A stretch of DNA of 64,000 bases, from NCBI RefSeq assembly GCF_012273515.2, contig NZ_CP050975.2, positions 8,246,001 to 8,310,000 of the forward strand. The letters are read 5' to 3'. This DNA is from Streptomyces sp. RPA4-2. GTDB lineage: Bacteria > Actinomycetota > Actinomycetes > Streptomycetales > Streptomycetaceae. The notes under the pieces are model-generated. The model saw only the letters and a list, made by a program, of their open reading frames with translations. It did no database searches and was not told the origin of the DNA. Position numbers and translations under genes: made by a program. Positions 19,471 to 27,217 of the stretch are shown piece by piece; the stretch's first letter is position 1; each line of letters starts with the position of its first letter.

Positions 19471-20637
19471 ATGCGTAGACGACGCCTGCTGGCCGGCGGT
19501 ACCGCTCTCGCGGCCGCCGCTTCGCTCCGAACCGCCCTGACGACGCCCGCGCAGGCCGCTGGGACCCCGGTGCCGCCGAGGCCGGGAGACGTGACGCCGC
19601 TGCCCTCGAGGAGTGAGGTCGTCGCCGTGCTGCGGCGCGTGGCCGACCACTGGATCGCCGCGCACACGGACTCCGGTGACAACGGCTGGGCCAACGCCAC
19701 CTTCTTCAGCGGACTGCTCGCCCTGTACCGCCTGGCCGGCGACGCGCGCCATCTCGCGTACGCCCGTTCCTGGGCGGACCGGCACGCCTACGGGCTCAAC
19801 GGCGGGGTGACCACACGCCACGCGGACAACCAATCCGCCGGACAGGCCTACCTCGACCTGTACGAGATCGAGCCCGAGGAGCGGAAGCTCACCGCGATCG
19901 AGACCTCCCTGCACCGCATGGTCTACACCGACCAGCCGGACAAGAACGACGACTGGTGGTGGGACGACGCCCTCCACATGGCCATGCCGCCCTTCGCCCG
20001 CCTCGGCGCCCTCCGCCGGGATCCGCAGTACTGGCGGAAGCTGTACTCCCTCTACGACCACACCAAGCGCGCCGAGGGCGGCCCCGGCCTGTACGACGCC
20101 GCGACGGGCCTTTGGTACCGCGACGCGCGCTTCCTCCCCGGGGGCATCCTCTCGCCCTCGGGCCGGCCCGTCGTCTGGTCGCGCGGCAACGGATGGGTGG
20201 CGGGCGGTCACGTCAAGACACTCAAGGCGCTGCTGTCCACGGAGCGCCACACCGCCGAGTACCGCGACACGCTGACGCGCCTGGTGAGGGCCGCCGCGGC
20301 CGTGCAGCGCGGCGACGGCTTCTGGAACGTCAACCTCGCCGACGCGACCCATCTGCCCGGCCCCGAGACCAGCGGCACGTCCTTCCTCCTGTACGGCACC
20401 TCGTACGCGGTCTTCGCCCGCCTGGTCGACCGGGACACCTTCCTCCCGGTGGCGGCCCGCGCCTGGAACGGCCTCGTCACCACGGCCGTGCACCCCGACG
20501 GCTTCCTCGGCTACGTCCAGAACGTCGGCGACCGACCGGAATCCAGCCAGCCGGTCACCTACGACAGCACCGCCGACTTCGGCGTGGGCGCCTTCCTGCT
20601 CGCCGGCACCGAACTGGCGCGGCTCACCACGCGCTGA
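19471..20637 (+). CDS. Secreted GH105 unsaturated uronyl hydrolase
   Basis: The 388-aa exported enzyme is of glycoside hydrolase family 105 (YteR/YesR-like), which removes unsaturated galacturonyl residues left by pectin/rhamnogalacturonan lyases. The N-terminus MRRRRLLAGGTALAAAASL is a twin-arginine-like signal. The alpha6/alpha6 barrel region includes WWWDDALHMAMPPFARLG with the acidic residue of the family, and RGNGWVAGG. The ATG at 19471 follows AGGAG at 7 bases. With the GH78 rhamnosidase at 30380-33658 it suggests use of plant cell-wall rhamnogalacturonan. Confidence 0.88.
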   Translation: MRRRRLLAGGTALAAAASLRTALTTPAQAAGTPVPPRPGDVTPLPSRSEVVAVLRRVADHWIAAHTDSGDNGWANATFFSGLLALYRLAGDARHLAYARSWADRHAYGLNGGVTTRHADNQSAGQAYLDLYEIEPEERKLTAIETSLHRMVYTDQPDKNDDWWWDDALHMAMPPFARLGALRRDPQYWRKLYSLYDHTKRAEGGPGLYDAATGLWYRDARFLPGGILSPSGRPVVWSRGNGWVAGGHVKTLKALLSTERHTAEYRDTLTRLVRAAAAVQRGDGFWNVNLADATHLPGPETSGTSFLLYGTSYAVFARLVDRDTFLPVAARAWNGLVTTAVHPDGFLGYVQNVGDRPESSQPVTYDSTADFGVGAFLLAGTELARLTTR

Positions 20638-20659
20638 CCGCCGGCGCGGCGGCACCCCC

Positions 20660-20740
20660 GCGGCGGCACCCCCGGAGCGGCACGTCCGGGACAGCCGCGC
20701 GCGGCGGCGCCGGCCGCCGCGAGGCCGGGGGTGCCGCCGC
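20660..20740 (+). terminator. Long inverted repeat after GH105 gene
   Basis: A perfect 16-bp inverted repeat (20660-20675 and 20725-20740) encloses a GC-rich loop that can itself fold. It lies between the hydrolase stop and the next start and probably terminates the hydrolase transcript. Confidence 0.55.
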
Positions 20741-20772
20741 TGCCGGCGGGGGATGGATGACAGACTGATCAC

Positions 20773-21756
20773 ATGGACGAGCGTGAATTCGGCAGGTCAG
20801 GCCAGAAGGCATCGGTCATCGGTCTCGGTACGTGGCAGCTCGGGGCCGACTGGGGCGATGTGAGCGAAGCGGACGCCAAGGCGGTGCTGGAGACGGCGGC
20901 GGAGTCCGGGGTGACCTTCTTCGACACCGCCGACGTGTACGGCGACGGACGCAGCGAGCAGACGATCGCGTCCTTCGTGAGCGGCCGCCCCGACCTCCAT
21001 GTGATGGTCGCGACGAAGATGGGCCGCCGGGTCGAGCAGATCCCGCAGAACTACGTCCTCGACAACTTCCGCGCGTGGAACGACCGCTCCCGGCGCAATC
21101 TCGGCGTCGACCGCATCGACCTGGTGCAGCTGCACTGTCCGCCGACCCCCGTCTACTCGTCGGACGAGGTGTTCGACGCGCTGGACACCCTGGTCGAGGA
21201 GGAGCGGATCGCCGCGTACGGCGTGAGCGTCGAGACCTGCGACGAGGCGCTCACGGCGATCGCCCGTCCGAACGTGGCGAGCGTTCAGATCATCCTCAAC
21301 CCGTTCCGCATGAAGCCTCTGCGGCAGGTTCTTCCCGCCGCTCAGGAGGCGGGCGTCGGCATCATCGCCCGCGTGCCGCTGGCCTCCGGTCTGCTCTCCG
21401 GCAAGTACACCAAGGACACGGTGTTCGGGGCCGACGACCACCGTACGTACAACCGTCACGGTGAGGCCTTCGACCAGGGCGAGACCTTCTCCGGCGTCGA
21501 CTTCGTGACCGGTGTGGAGGCGGCGGCCGAGTTCTCCGCCCTCGCTCCGGAGGGCTGCACCCCGGCCCAGCTGGCGCTGCGCTGGATCATCCAGCAGCCC
21601 GGCGTCACCACGGTGATCCCGGGCGCGCGTTCACCCGAACAGGCCCACGCCAACGCGGAGGCCGCGAAGCTCCCGCCGCTGTCGCGGCAGACGCTGGATG
21701 CGATCGACGAGCTCTACGACCGCCGGATCAAGGAGCAGGTGGAGGGCCGCTGGTAG
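20773..21756 (+). CDS. Aldo/keto reductase
   Basis: The 327-aa NADPH-dependent aldo/keto reductase has the full catalytic set: Asp51 and Tyr56 in FFDTADVYGDG, Lys82 in VATKMG and His121 in LVQLHCPP. A C-terminal cofactor segment is present (TTVIPGARSPEQAHANAEAA). The family includes L-glyceraldehyde-3-phosphate reductase-like enzymes. It differs clearly from the other aldo/keto reductase at 3196-4278. The ATG is at 20773. The substrate is unknown; adjacency to GH105 makes a sugar-derived carbonyl possible. Confidence 0.92.
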   Translation: MDEREFGRSGQKASVIGLGTWQLGADWGDVSEADAKAVLETAAESGVTFFDTADVYGDGRSEQTIASFVSGRPDLHVMVATKMGRRVEQIPQNYVLDNFRAWNDRSRRNLGVDRIDLVQLHCPPTPVYSSDEVFDALDTLVEEERIAAYGVSVETCDEALTAIARPNVASVQIILNPFRMKPLRQVLPAAQEAGVGIIARVPLASGLLSGKYTKDTVFGADDHRTYNRHGEAFDQGETFSGVDFVTGVEAAAEFSALAPEGCTPAQLALRWIIQQPGVTTVIPGARSPEQAHANAEAAKLPPLSRQTLDAIDELYDRRIKEQVEGRW

Positions 21757-21780
21757 CGGGCCGCGAGGGCCCCGACCAGG

Positions 21781-21822
21781 ACGCCGACCGCCGGCCCGAG
21801 GAAGAGGGGCGGTGGTCGGCGT
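21781..21822. terminator. Probable terminator between convergent genes
   Basis: ACGCCGACC at 21781-21789 pairs with GGTCGGCGT at 21814-21822, with a partly paired interior. It lies between two convergent stops (21756 and 21870). Confidence 0.5.
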
Positions 21823-21869
21823 TCGGCGTGTCCGGGGCGTGGTGGTGTGGCGTACCGCCTGTGAGCCCG

Positions 21870-22568
21870 TCACCGGGCGTCCTTCCCGGACCCCTCGCTC
21901 CGGAGCGCGTCGAGCTGCCGGTCGTGCGCCCGGCTGAGCAGGACGACGGACAGCGTGGCTCCGATCAGCGCGCAGAACATGTCCCACTGGGTGTCCCACA
22001 CGTCGCCCTGGGTGGCCAGGAAGGCGTCCGCCGAGTGGCCGCCGATCACCGCGGCCGCCCACTCGAACATCTCGAAGAGCGCGCTGAAGGCCAGGCACGC
22101 GCACACGGTCAGCGGCGCGAGCCAGCGACTGCCGCGCAGCGGTGAGGTCCGGCTCAGCACCTCCCGTACCAGGACGGCGGGCACGAACCCCTGCATGAGG
22201 TGACCGAACCGGTCGTACGGATTGCGGGCGAGCCCGAGCCCGTCCCGTACCCAGTCGCCCACCGGTACCTGCGCGTACGTGTAGTGGCCTCCCACGGCGA
22301 GGACCAGCGCGTGCGCCGCCAGCAGGCAGCACAGCAGGTTCGTCAGCGGGAACCGGCGCCGGAACAGCACGGCGAGGGGCAGCCCGAGCAGCACCCACAC
22401 GGTCTCCAGCAGCCAGGTCGTCCGGTCGTGCGGGTTCCAGGCGGAGACGGCCAGGCCCGCGACGACGAGCGCGACGAGCGCTGTCGGCAGGACCCGCCGC
22501 CCGGGGTGGCGCTCCAACAGCCCCTCGGACGCCGGGCTGGAGAGCGAGGAGAGGTGAAGTCCGTTCAC
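21870..22568 (-). CDS. DUF2238 (YjdF-type) membrane protein
   Basis: The 232-aa polytopic protein has about six hydrophobic segments and the YjdF/DUF2238 signature blocks YAQVPVGDWVRD, RNPYDRFGHLMQGFVPA and FEMFEWAAAVIGG followed by GDVWDTQWDMFCALIGA. The function of the family is unknown. The GTG at 22568 is preceded by AAGGAG at 8 bases. It is divergent from the TetR gene, with the palindromes lying between them. Confidence 0.88.
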   Translation of the reverse strand: MNGLHLSSLSSPASEGLLERHPGRRVLPTALVALVVAGLAVSAWNPHDRTTWLLETVWVLLGLPLAVLFRRRFPLTNLLCCLLAAHALVLAVGGHYTYAQVPVGDWVRDGLGLARNPYDRFGHLMQGFVPAVLVREVLSRTSPLRGSRWLAPLTVCACLAFSALFEMFEWAAAVIGGHSADAFLATQGDVWDTQWDMFCALIGATLSVVLLSRAHDRQLDALRSEGSGKDAR

Positions 22569-22677
22569 GGGTGAGCTCCTTGGTCCTGGTCCTGGTCCGC
22601 GGTCCGGGTCGCCCCATCGTGCTGGAGCGGGGGAGTGACGGCATGAGTACGCCTACTCACCCGGAGCGGGAGAAAAG

Positions 22678-22723
22678 AACGAACATGTTCGTCACGTACT
22701 TGTTCGCAACGAACATGTTCGTT
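22678..22723. promoter_or_regulatory. Paired palindromic operators for TetR regulator
   Basis: Two copies of an AACGAACATGTTCGT palindrome sit at 22678-22693 (one mismatch in the outer pair) and 22708-22723 (perfect 16 bp, AACGAACATGTTCGTT), centred 30 bp apart, with an extra TTGTTCG half-site between them. They end 11 bp before the start codon of the TetR gene, the usual place for autoregulation. Confidence 0.85.
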
Positions 22724-22734
22724 ACTTTGGAGGT

Positions 22735-23463
22735 GTGACAGCACACCCCGCACCCCGCCCGAGCCGTCGTGAGCGACCGGCGAAACCGGCCCTGACCAGG
22801 GAAGGCATCATCGAGACCGCCGTGGCCCTGATGTGCGCCGAAGGTCTGAGCCGGGTCACCATGCGCCGCCTGGCACAGGAGCTCGACACCGGCCCGGCCT
22901 CGCTCTACGTCTACGTACGCAACACCGCGGAACTGCACGCGGCCGTCCTCGACGAGCTCCTCGGCGCCGTCGACCTCGGCCCGGCCCGCGCGGACGGCGA
23001 CTGGCGCGACCGGCTCGTAGAGGTGCTCACCTCCTACACGGCGGTGCTGTTCGAGCACCCGGGCCTGGCCCGCTCGGCCCTCGTCTCCCGCCCGTTCGGC
23101 GACCGCTATCTGGACCTGCTGGACGCACTGCTCGCGCTGATGAGCGAGGGCGGCATCCCCCGGGCGCGAGCGGCCTGGGCGGTGGACCTGCTGCTGCAGT
23201 TCGCCACCGCGACCGCCGCCGAACACGCCCCCGGGGAGAAGGACCCCGCCGACGCCGAGGGTGAATGGGCCGCGCTCGCCGCCGCACTGCACGGCGCCTC
23301 CGGCGAACGGCATCCGCACGTCACCGCCGCGGGCGCCGAACTGCTCTCAGGGCCCGGTGAGGCGCGTATGGACTGGGGCTTCCAGGTGCTGATCAGCGGA
23401 ATCCTGCACACCCCGAGGCACGGGACGTCCGACACGTCCCGGCCGTCCCTCCCCAAGGAGTAG
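22735..23463 (+). CDS. TetR family repressor
   Basis: The 242-aa regulator has the TetR DNA-binding domain at about 22-70 (TREGIIETAVALMCAEGLSR then MRRLAQELDTGPASLYVYV) and a larger TetR_C ligand-binding part. The LDTGPASLYVYVR recognition helix is typical of the TetR/tetracycline-repressor-like subgroup. The only start available is the GTG at 22735, and GGAGG ends just one base before it, too close for normal use; the message may be leaderless or start otherwise. It is four bases from the TetX-like gene, so the two form an operon that it probably represses through the palindromes upstream. Confidence 0.92.
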   Translation: MTAHPAPRPSRRERPAKPALTREGIIETAVALMCAEGLSRVTMRRLAQELDTGPASLYVYVRNTAELHAAVLDELLGAVDLGPARADGDWRDRLVEVLTSYTAVLFEHPGLARSALVSRPFGDRYLDLLDALLALMSEGGIPRARAAWAVDLLLQFATATAAEHAPGEKDPADAEGEWAALAAALHGASGERHPHVTAAGAELLSGPGEARMDWGFQVLISGILHTPRHGTSDTSRPSLPKE

Positions 23464-23467
23464 CGAC

Positions 23468-24637
23468 ATGTCGATCCATCACCCCATAGCCGTGGTCGGC
23501 GCCGGTCTCGGCGGCCTCACGCTCGCCCGCGTGCTGCACCGGAGCGGCATCGAGGCCGCGGTCTTCGACCTCGACGCCTCGCCCACCGCCCGCGCGCAGG
23601 GCGGCATGCTGGACATGCACGAGGAGTCCGGGCAGGCCGCGCTGCGCGCCGCCGGGCTCCACGACGCGTTCCGGGGCCTCATCCACGCCGGTGGCGAGGC
23701 CATGCGCATCCTCGACAAGGCGGCCGTCGTCCACCTGGAGGACGACGGCGAGGGCGGCGGACGGCCCGAGGTCAAGCGAGGGGCGCTGCGCGACCTCCTG
23801 CTCGGCTCACTGCCCCCGGACACCGTGCGCTGGGGCGCCAAGGCCACCGGCGTACGGACACTCGACGACGGTCGGCACGAGGTGACGCTCGCCGACGGGG
23901 AGACGTTCACCGCCGATGTGCTGATCGGCGCCGACGGCGCCTGGTCGAAGGTCCGACCGCTGGTCTCGGACGCCACCCCGGTCTATTCCGGCCTCTCCTT
24001 CGTCGAGGCGCACCTCCCGGACGCCGACACCCGGCATCCGGAGGGCGCCGCCCTCGTCGGCCACGGCATGATGTTCGCCCTCGCCGACGGCAAGGGCTTC
24101 CTCGCCCACCGGGACCCCGACGGCTCGCTGCACATCTACGTCGCCCTGCGGACGCCCGCCGAGTGGGCCACCGCCGGCCCCATCGACTTCACCGCGACCG
24201 CGGCGGCCAAGACGGCGCTGCTGGAGCACTTCCCCGACTGGGACGAACGCCTGCGAGCGCTCGTCGCCGACGCGGACGGCGAGCTCGTGCCCCGGCCGGT
24301 CCACGCGCTGCCGGTCGGCCACCGCTGGGACCGCACCCCGGGCGTCACCCTGCTGGGCGATGCCGCGCACCTGATGTCTCCCTTCGCCGGCGAGGGTGCC
24401 AACCTCGCCATGCTCGACGGTGCCGAACTCGCGACCGCCATCGCCACCCACCGGGACGACGTCGAGAAGGCACTGGCGGTGTACGAGGAGGCGCTCTTCG
24501 TCCGCAGCGAGGCGGCGGCGGCCGAGTCCGCGGACAACCTCGGCCTCTGCTTCCGGCCGGACGCGCCGCGCCCCCTGGTCGAGCGCATGACCCACTATCT
24601 CGGCGAGGACCGGCCCGGGTCCGCTTCCGCGTCCTGA
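23468..24637 (+). CDS. TetX-like FAD monooxygenase
   Basis: The 389-aa group A flavin monooxygenase has the FAD site VVGAGLGGLTLARVL near the N-terminus and LLGDAAHLMSPFAGEGANLA near residue 300. Several stretches resemble Bacteroides TetX in order and wording: GGMLDMHEESGQAALRAAGL, the LIGADGAWSKVRPLVSD block and FPDWDERLRALV. TetX hydroxylates and inactivates tetracyclines; whether this enzyme does so is unknown, as many actinobacterial relatives act on other aromatic polyketides. It is co-transcribed with the TetR gene just upstream. The ATG is at 23468 with AAGGAG upstream. Confidence 0.88.
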   Translation: MSIHHPIAVVGAGLGGLTLARVLHRSGIEAAVFDLDASPTARAQGGMLDMHEESGQAALRAAGLHDAFRGLIHAGGEAMRILDKAAVVHLEDDGEGGGRPEVKRGALRDLLLGSLPPDTVRWGAKATGVRTLDDGRHEVTLADGETFTADVLIGADGAWSKVRPLVSDATPVYSGLSFVEAHLPDADTRHPEGAALVGHGMMFALADGKGFLAHRDPDGSLHIYVALRTPAEWATAGPIDFTATAAAKTALLEHFPDWDERLRALVADADGELVPRPVHALPVGHRWDRTPGVTLLGDAAHLMSPFAGEGANLAMLDGAELATAIATHRDDVEKALAVYEEALFVRSEAAAAESADNLGLCFRPDAPRPLVERMTHYLGEDRPGSASAS

Positions 24638-24662
24638 TCCGGGACACGGACACCGATTCCGC

Positions 24663-25739
24663 TCACTCCCGCGGCGCCGCGCCCCGAAGCGCCGCGATGC
24701 AGGAGCCGATCGCCTGCTGGAGGTCCTCCAGCCGCTGCACCATGTCGTCCTCGTAGATGTCGTCGGCGTCGTCGAAGGTCAGCTCCTCGAAGACCTTCGT
24801 GGCCCGCTGCAGGCTGTTGTAGAACTTCGTACGGCGTTCCTGGACCCGCAGTTCGGGGTCTGCCTCGACGGTCTCGACGACCAGGCCCTTCATCGTGTCG
24901 TAGGCCTCGGCCGCCCACTCGCCGGTGTCCTCGCCCTTGTCCAGCTCGTCCAGGAGCGACAGATGGCGCTCGGCCTCCGAGCGGAGCTCGGCCGGCGCGT
25001 CGAGAGTCTGCCCCGCCGGGGTCCTGATCTGACCCTTCTCGGCGATCTGGCGGACGTAGCCGATCCGGTCGGCCGCCCTGGTCTCGGTGGCCACCGCCTT
25101 CTTCAGTTCGTCGGTGCGCGCGATGTCGCGGGCCAACTCGGCCTGCAGCGCCGGGTCTTCCTTCACCCGGTCCAGCAGCGCGGTGCGGGCCGCCTGCGCC
25201 GTGGAGGGGTCGGCGAGGATCGCGGCCCGCAGCGCGGTGGGGTTCTCGGCGACCTCCAGTGCCTTGGTGGGGCGGATGCCCTCGGCCTGCGCCGCCTCGG
25301 CGATGGCGGTTCCCCGTTCGGAGGACGCGCTGGAGCGGGCGGCGTAGTACGTCAACCACGCGTCCGCGTCCGGCAGTTCGATCTCCTCGCCCGGGGCGAG
25401 AACCTCGAAGTGGGGGACGAGACCGTCGTCCGCCGCCTTGTCCCACGCCTTGTAGTAGCGCATCACCCGCTCGGGTGAGCAGCCGGCCAGCTCGGCGAAC
25501 TCCTTCGCGGACACCTTCGCGGTCTCGTCGGCGGACTGTCCGCCGGGACGCACACTGCGCGCGACCTTCAGGGCGAAGGCCCAGCCGCCGGTCCGCGCGT
25601 AGGCCCCGAAGTCACGCGCGTCACGTGAGACGGAGTCCTGTGCGTCACGCGTCAGGGTGTCCCGCGCCTCACGTGAGACGGGGACCTGTGCGTCGGGGCG
25701 CGCGGCGGATCCTGCGGTCGGGACGAAGGTTGCGGTCAC
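24663..25739 (-). CDS. Unnamed HTH-like protein divergent from graspetide locus
   Basis: The 358-aa soluble protein has an N-terminal set of three near-identical 8-residue repeats (SREARDT, TRDAQDS, SRDARDF) encoded by a 24-bp DNA repeat. A helix-turn-helix-like block follows (VSAKEFAELAGCSPERVMRY, then YKAWDKAADDGLVP), and after it a long, highly charged, mostly helical region. This pattern is familiar from Streptomyces genomes as a conserved hypothetical and has a ParB/KorB-like flavour, but I cannot assign a family. The GTG at 25739 follows GGAGAG. It is read away from the RiPP genes and could be their regulator by position. Confidence 0.75.
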   Translation of the reverse strand: MTATFVPTAGSAARPDAQVPVSREARDTLTRDAQDSVSRDARDFGAYARTGGWAFALKVARSVRPGGQSADETAKVSAKEFAELAGCSPERVMRYYKAWDKAADDGLVPHFEVLAPGEEIELPDADAWLTYYAARSSASSERGTAIAEAAQAEGIRPTKALEVAENPTALRAAILADPSTAQAARTALLDRVKEDPALQAELARDIARTDELKKAVATETRAADRIGYVRQIAEKGQIRTPAGQTLDAPAELRSEAERHLSLLDELDKGEDTGEWAAEAYDTMKGLVVETVEADPELRVQERRTKFYNSLQRATKVFEELTFDDADDIYEDDMVQRLEDLQQAIGSCIAALRGAAPRE

Positions 25740-25860
25740 CGGGAACTCTCCAAGGTAAGTGCGGAGTTAAGATCACAGAGAATGAAGCTTTGGCCGTAGG
25801 TTTGGCCGGATCAAGCAGACACACAAGCAACAACGGAATCAAGTAAGCCTGAAACGACGC

Positions 25861-25918
25861 GATGTGACGCTGTTCACCCCGATGTGGCGCAAAGTGATGA
25901 ATTCCTTACAGTCATCAC
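25861..25918 (+). promoter_or_regulatory. Candidate control sites upstream of RiPP precursor
   Basis: GATGTGACGC at 25861-25870 is repeated as GATGTGGCGC at 25881-25890, one helical turn multiple (20 bp) apart. GTGATGA at 25894-25900 is inverted as TCATCAC at 25912-25918. These lie in the divergent gap just upstream of the precursor ribosome site and are candidate regulator sites; no binding protein is known. Confidence 0.45.
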
Positions 25919-25966
25919 ACGTAGGGGAGGGGGCAGTGCATCGTGAGACCGGCGGGAGGATTTACC

Positions 25967-26158
25967 GTGCGACCGTTCACCCTCAACTACGCCTTGCCCA
26001 CAGGGCATTCGGCCGCTGTACCCCCGTACCACTTCGACGTGTCCCTGCAACTGAACGTGCTGCCGGACGGCAGGCCGGCCGTCAGCGACCGCGCTCTCCT
26101 GATGGCGACCGGTACGACGACGTCGACCGCCGGTTCCCAGACGCACTTCGACGACTGA
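25967..26158 (+). CDS. tgmA: ATP-grasp-modified RiPP precursor (graspetide)
   Basis: The 63-aa precursor peptide has an N-terminal leader beginning RPFTLNYALP, a middle LLPDGRP-like segment (NVLPDGRPAVSD) and a C-terminal core TGTTTSTAGSQTHFDD rich in Thr/Ser donors and ending in Asp acceptors. This is the pattern of the family of putative ATP-grasp-modified RiPPs (TIGR04186), in which the partner ligase links side chains by ester or amide bonds. The GTG at 25967 is chosen because GGGAGG lies seven bases upstream; a GTG at 25943 lacks a site. The maturase gene follows after 15 bp. Confidence 0.9.
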   Translation: MRPFTLNYALPTGHSAAVPPYHFDVSLQLNVLPDGRPAVSDRALLMATGTTTSTAGSQTHFDD

Positions 26159-26173
26159 CGGCCACTCACCCCG

Positions 26174-27115
26174 ATGACGGTACTGATTCTCACGGCGGAG
26201 CAGGACGTCACCGCCGACATGGTCGTGGCCAGGCTGCACGAACAGGGCGTGCCCATGGTGCGCCTGGACCCCGCCGACGTGCCGGGCCGGGCGGTCCTGT
26301 CCGCGGACTACGCGCACGGCGACTTCGACGGCTACCTCTCGGTCAACGGCCATGTGCTCAGCATGGGCGGCCTGCGCTCCGTGTGGGTGCGCCGTCCGGG
26401 CGAACCCGCGGCGCACGCGCCGGAGCCCTCGCCCTGGCTGACCGCGGAGACCCGGCAGGCGCTGTTCGGGATGCTCTACTCCGCCTCGACCCGCTGGATG
26501 AACCACCCGCGCCGGGCCGAGCAGGCCCGGCACAAGCCCTGGCAGCTGAGGGTGGCGCACAGCAGTGGGTTCGCGGTGCCGCCGACCGTCATCACGACCG
26601 CGCCGCGGGTGGCCCAGCAGTTCGTGGAGGAGTACCGGCAGGTGGTGGTCAAGTCCGCCTCCGGACCGCCGCCCGGCGAACCCCCAGTGGCGCTGCCCAC
26701 CACCCTGATCGGCCCCGACGCGGACTTCTCCGGTGTCGCGGCCGGACCCGCGCTGCTCCAGCAGTACATTCCCAAGCGCGCCGACATCCGGCTCACCTGC
26801 ATCGGGGACCGTCTCTTCGGCGCCCGCAAGACCGCGGTGGCGGGTCAGGTCGACGGGCGCTTCGGCGAGACCGGGCACGTCTGGGAGCCCATCGCGGTGC
26901 CGGGGCGTATCGCCCGTTCGGTGCAGGAGTACACGGCCTTCACCGAACTCGCCTACACGGCCTTCGACTTCGCCGAAGACGAGGAAGGGGTGTGGTGGTT
27001 CCTGGAGGGCAACCAGGGCGGGCAGTTCGGCTTCATCGAGCTGGAGACCGGCCAGCCCATCTCCGAGGCGGTCGCGCTGTGGCTCTCCCAGCGAAGACCG
27101 GCCGACCGGCGCTGA
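26174..27115 (+). CDS. tgmB: ATP-grasp ribosomal peptide maturase
   Basis: The 313-aa ATP-grasp ligase resembles those that install side-chain ester or amide links in graspetides (TIGR04187 type, like MdnB/MdnC). It has an N-terminal pre-grasp region with VLILTAEQDVTADMVV and VWVRRPGEP, a substrate-contact region WMNHPRRAEQARHKPWQL, the ATP-binding part VVVKSASG and the late metal-binding part WWFLEGNQGGQFGFIE. It is directly downstream of the precursor with no strong ribosome site of its own, so it is probably coupled to it. The O-methyltransferase often found third in such clusters is not present next door. Confidence 0.92.
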   Translation: MTVLILTAEQDVTADMVVARLHEQGVPMVRLDPADVPGRAVLSADYAHGDFDGYLSVNGHVLSMGGLRSVWVRRPGEPAAHAPEPSPWLTAETRQALFGMLYSASTRWMNHPRRAEQARHKPWQLRVAHSSGFAVPPTVITTAPRVAQQFVEEYRQVVVKSASGPPPGEPPVALPTTLIGPDADFSGVAAGPALLQQYIPKRADIRLTCIGDRLFGARKTAVAGQVDGRFGETGHVWEPIAVPGRIARSVQEYTAFTELAYTAFDFAEDEEGVWWFLEGNQGGQFGFIELETGQPISEAVALWLSQRRPADRR

Positions 27116-27165
27116 CCGCGTCGGCCCTCACCCCCGCGCCCGGACGGGGCGGGGGACCGGACACC

Positions 27166-27213
27166 GGGCCGGGGGCAGAAGCCGGCACAGGACCGGCAGG
27201 CCTGTCCCGGCCC
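27166..27213. terminator. Possible terminator between convergent genes
   Basis: GGGCCGGG at 27166-27173 pairs with CCCGGCCC at 27206-27213 across a GC-rich 32-base loop that contains a further ccggcacaggaccgg stem. It lies between the maturase stop and the convergent kinase-like gene. Confidence 0.4.
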
Positions 27214-27217
27214 CGGA

